Shown in pieces: positions 62,300-64,000 of a stretch of DNA of 64,000 nucleotides. The position numbers and the translations under genes are program-made. The notes under the pieces are model-generated. The model worked only from the letters and a program-made list of their open reading frames with translations, ran no database searches and was not told where the DNA came from. Position 1 is the stretch's first letter, and each line of letters opens with the position of its first letter. Source of the DNA: Bradyrhizobium algeriense (GTDB taxonomy: Bacteria > Pseudomonadota > Alphaproteobacteria > Rhizobiales > Xanthobacteraceae); NCBI RefSeq assembly GCF_003062295.1, contig NZ_PYCN01000015.1:1-64000 (forward strand), written 5' to 3'.

Positions 62300-62321
62300 G
62301 GATCATCCTTTCGGAACACAA

Positions 62322-62340
62322 TACGAGAATATCTCGTATT
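62322..62340. promoter_or_regulatory. Putative TetR operator (perfect palindrome)
   Basis: ATACGAGA-ATA-TCTCGTAT has 8-bp perfect arms, in the 101-bp gap between the divergent NmrA-like and TetR starts. A half-site, TCTCGTAT, recurs at 62358-62365. The site overlaps the likely promoters of both genes. Confidence 0.75.
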
Positions 62341-62400
62341 TGCTAAACCCGATAAACTCTCGTATTAGTAACGTCAAGTCGCTTTTATGTGAGAGGACCG

Positions 62401-63054
62401 ATGCCGAGGGGAAAAGCCGGACAGAAAGCCGCCGAAGCAGGCGCTGGGGGATTGGCGCGCCTCGTCCCGACCCAGCAGCGCAGCCGCGAGCGGTTCGAGA
62501 AAATCCTCGCATGCGCGGCAGCGCTGATGGCTGAAAAGGGCAGCGAAGCCTTCCGCATGAGCGACGTCGTCGAACGCAGCGGCGTGCCGTTCGGCTCGCT
62601 CTATCAATACTTTCCCGACAAGACCGCGATCATCGGCACGCTGGCGGGACGCTACAACGCGGTTGGCCGCGACTGCGTCCGGCGCGACCTCGCCGTGGTC
62701 AGGAACGCGAGGGACCTGCATCCGGCTTTGTGCCGCATTACCGACAGCTACTATCAGATGTTCATGGACGTGCCGGTGATGCGCGATATCTGGCAAGCGA
62801 CGCAGGCCGACCGTGCCTTGCAAAAACTCGACGAGGAGGACGGCATCTATCTCGCCGGGCTGCTCGGCGACGCGCTGCGGCGAATCGCACCCGGCACGCC
62901 CGCAACCGCCCTCGCCTCGTTTTCCCAACTGATCATGACGCTGATCGCCGCCACAGTCCGCCACGCCATTACGCAGGACGCGAAGGAAGCTGCCCGCATT
63001 CTCACTTTGTTCAAGCGGATGCTGCCGAAGAATCTGGCCGCGCTGGAAATATAA
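62401..63054 (+). CDS. TetR/AcrR-family transcriptional regulator
   Basis: The 217-residue regulator has a helix-turn-helix (RFEKILACAAALMAEKGSEA; MSDVVERSGVPFGSLYQYF) at about 28-75 and a C-terminal ligand domain. An Arg/Lys-rich lead-in precedes the DNA-binding helices. The start was set at MPRGKAG; an ATG four codons upstream is possible. It probably represses the NmrA/DUF1772 operon and itself through the palindrome at 62322. Confidence 0.92.
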   Translation: MPRGKAGQKAAEAGAGGLARLVPTQQRSRERFEKILACAAALMAEKGSEAFRMSDVVERSGVPFGSLYQYFPDKTAIIGTLAGRYNAVGRDCVRRDLAVVRNARDLHPALCRITDSYYQMFMDVPVMRDIWQATQADRALQKLDEEDGIYLAGLLGDALRRIAPGTPATALASFSQLIMTLIAATVRHAITQDAKEAARILTLFKRMLPKNLAALEI

Positions 63055-63069
63055 GGAAGCGGTTGGTGC

Positions 63070-63330
63070 TCACTGTTCGAACACCGCAGCGCAGGCCGGG
63101 CTCAGGCTCGACTTCTGCCGGCGCAGGCATGCGGTAATCGCCCGGGCGTTCGGGATCTCGCCGGCGCAGAGGCGGTAGACGTCGGGCGTGCAGGCCCGGC
63201 GCTGTTCGGGGGTGCCTTGCTGGGCAGCGGCCGAGCCGCTCGCCATCAGCGTGAGCAGGAAGCCGAGCGTCGAAGCCCGGCGCGAACGAAAGAGCCCTGC
63301 CGCACTTCGCGCAAACCGTGCCTTCATCAC
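63070..63330 (-). CDS. Small secreted Cys-rich protein (GLG1-repeat-like)
   Basis: The 86-residue protein has a signal peptide (cleaved near ASGSAAA-Q, about residue 36) and a 50-residue mature part with four Cys: RACTPDVYRLCAGEIPN and ITACLRRQKSSLSPACAAVF. This C-x8-C-x12-C-x11-C spacing and the LSPAC motif recall the cysteine-rich repeat of Golgi protein GLG1, found singly in many alphaproteobacteria. Two disulfides in the periplasm are likely. The function is unknown. Confidence 0.75.
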   Translation of the reverse strand: MMKARFARSAAGLFRSRRASTLGFLLTLMASGSAAAQQGTPEQRRACTPDVYRLCAGEIPNARAITACLRRQKSSLSPACAAVFEQ

Positions 63331-63581
63331 CGCGTCTCCCTGGATCGTGCCTACCTTGACAAGGCCGGCGTCATCCAGGCGAATACGCGAACTAAATTTT
63401 GCAAAAAGTGATTTTTCTCACACTCGACCCCGCCTGCGCGGGGTTAGCGTTTGAGCGGGGAACTCAACACTTCAGTAACCAGCTTTGCCGCGGTCGGCGA
63501 ATCGTTAAAATTCGAGCGATCCGCTCAATCTGGAAACAAAATAGTTTTGCGACCATCGCCTCTGGAACCCCGGAGAGCGCG

Positions 63582-63761
63582 ATGAGCGAAGTTGAATACG
63601 ACTTGCTGCTGGAAGCCGTTCAAACGGCTGTTGCGCCAGTCCCGGAGGATGATTTCGTGGTCCAGACACAGCGCTCTTATCCGTCGCCGCGTGCCGCCAA
63701 CGACAACCGGGGCCCGTGGCCGTTGGTTCCGTTTCCCGAGGGCTGGTACGCCGTCTGCTGA
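63582..63761 (+). CDS. Small hypothetical protein (59 aa)
   Basis: The start is ATG 63582, with GGAG about 8 nt upstream. The product begins MSEVEYDLLLEAVQTAVAP, has a charged middle, and ends ANDNRGPWPLVPFPEGWYAVC with several prolines and tryptophans. There is no membrane helix and no known domain. A frame open from 63399 has an implausible N-terminus, so the internal ATG was chosen. Confidence 0.5.
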   Translation: MSEVEYDLLLEAVQTAVAPVPEDDFVVQTQRSYPSPRAANDNRGPWPLVPFPEGWYAVC

Positions 63762-63820
63762 AGCACGGCTGGCCTCCTGCGGCCTCTCCTATAATCGGCC
63801 TAAGCCATTGATTATATGGA

Positions 63821-63894
63821 TGGAGGCCACGACCAGAATTGAACTGGTGTACACGGTTTTGCAGACCGTTGCGTAACCACTCCGCCACGTGGCC
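63821..63894 (-). tRNA. tRNA-Cys (anticodon GCA)
   Basis: This is a 74-nt cloverleaf on the minus strand. The acceptor is GGCCACG with CGTGGCC, the discriminator is U, and the encoded CCA is at 63821-63823. The anticodon loop CTGCAAA gives GCA. The T-arm reads CCAGTTCAATTCTGG. It would decode UGC and UGU. Confidence 0.95.
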
Positions 63895-64000
63895 CCATCG
63901 GGCGCACTCATATACGCCCTGCCCCGGATAGGCAACCAAGCAGCGCTGGCCCTGCGCAGCACTGGTTAGCGAACCACAGCCCCCTCAACCGGCGGACATA

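Overview
The window is a chromosomal segment of an alphaproteobacterium of the Bradyrhizobium/Nitrobacteraceae group. The evidence is the high G+C content, the dusB-ntrB-ntrC-ntrY-ntrX-hfq-hflX order, the pcm-like/tolC/popZ/valS block, a fused ispDF gene, and several short interspersed repeats of the kind scattered through Bradyrhizobium and Rhodopseudomonas genomes. The genus is inferred from familiarity, not from a search.

Layout. 1-230: the 3' end of an IS481-type transposase beside a tRNA-Ser(UGA) gene. 380-677: two tiny membrane-protein genes. 1.0-10.4 kb: cell envelope and housekeeping genes (rlpA, an epoxide hydrolase-like gene, a D,D-carboxypeptidase, then the tight run dac-tmk-holB-metG-tatD-MBL hydrolase). 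MetG carries a histone-like Lys/Ala-rich N-terminal tail of about 132 residues. 10.5-17.8 kb: an acid uptake and activation region (TRAP binding protein, fused TRAP permease, acyl-CoA ligase, crotonase) and an MFS gene broken by a frameshift. 17.8-20.3 kb: a cobalt-type nitrile hydratase operon with a divergent porin-like gene. 20.5-26.8 kb: queC, a large hybrid kinase with an adjacent REC-GGDEF protein, and mazG. 26.8-27.3 kb: a repeat mosaic with an IS remnant. 27.3-38.8 kb: hflX, hfq, the two Ntr two-component systems, dusB, ispDF and a CinA-type amidase. 38.8-46.5 kb: catabolic and accessory enzymes (M20 hydrolase, alpha/beta-fold protein, TetR regulator, TPP enzyme, beta-hydroxyacid dehydrogenase) and lipA with its neighbours. 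46.7-52.5 kb: an alkyl-purine glycosylase gene whose 3' end is duplicated around a repeat insertion, a secreted RTX glycoside hydrolase-like protein, and a hybrid kinase with an ethylene-receptor-like membrane domain. 52.7-59.5 kb: valS, popZ, tolC, pcm-like. 59.8-64 kb: tRNA-Asn, a PEP-CTERM protein, a TetR-controlled NmrA/DUF1772 pair, small proteins and tRNA-Cys.

How the genes work together. The ntr block is the nitrogen-status control centre. The TRAP/ligase/crotonase genes look like one route for importing and CoA-activating an organic acid. The 21.4-25.8 kb pair looks like a complete phosphorelay ending in c-di-GMP synthesis. Two TetR genes each face the gene(s) they probably control, with clear palindromes between. 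I found no CRISPR array, prophage or integrated island. The most unusual items are the degenerate ethylene-receptor-like kinase, the RTX glycosidase, the MetRS tail, the Ser-to-Ala alpha/beta-fold protein and the duplicated mpg 3' end.
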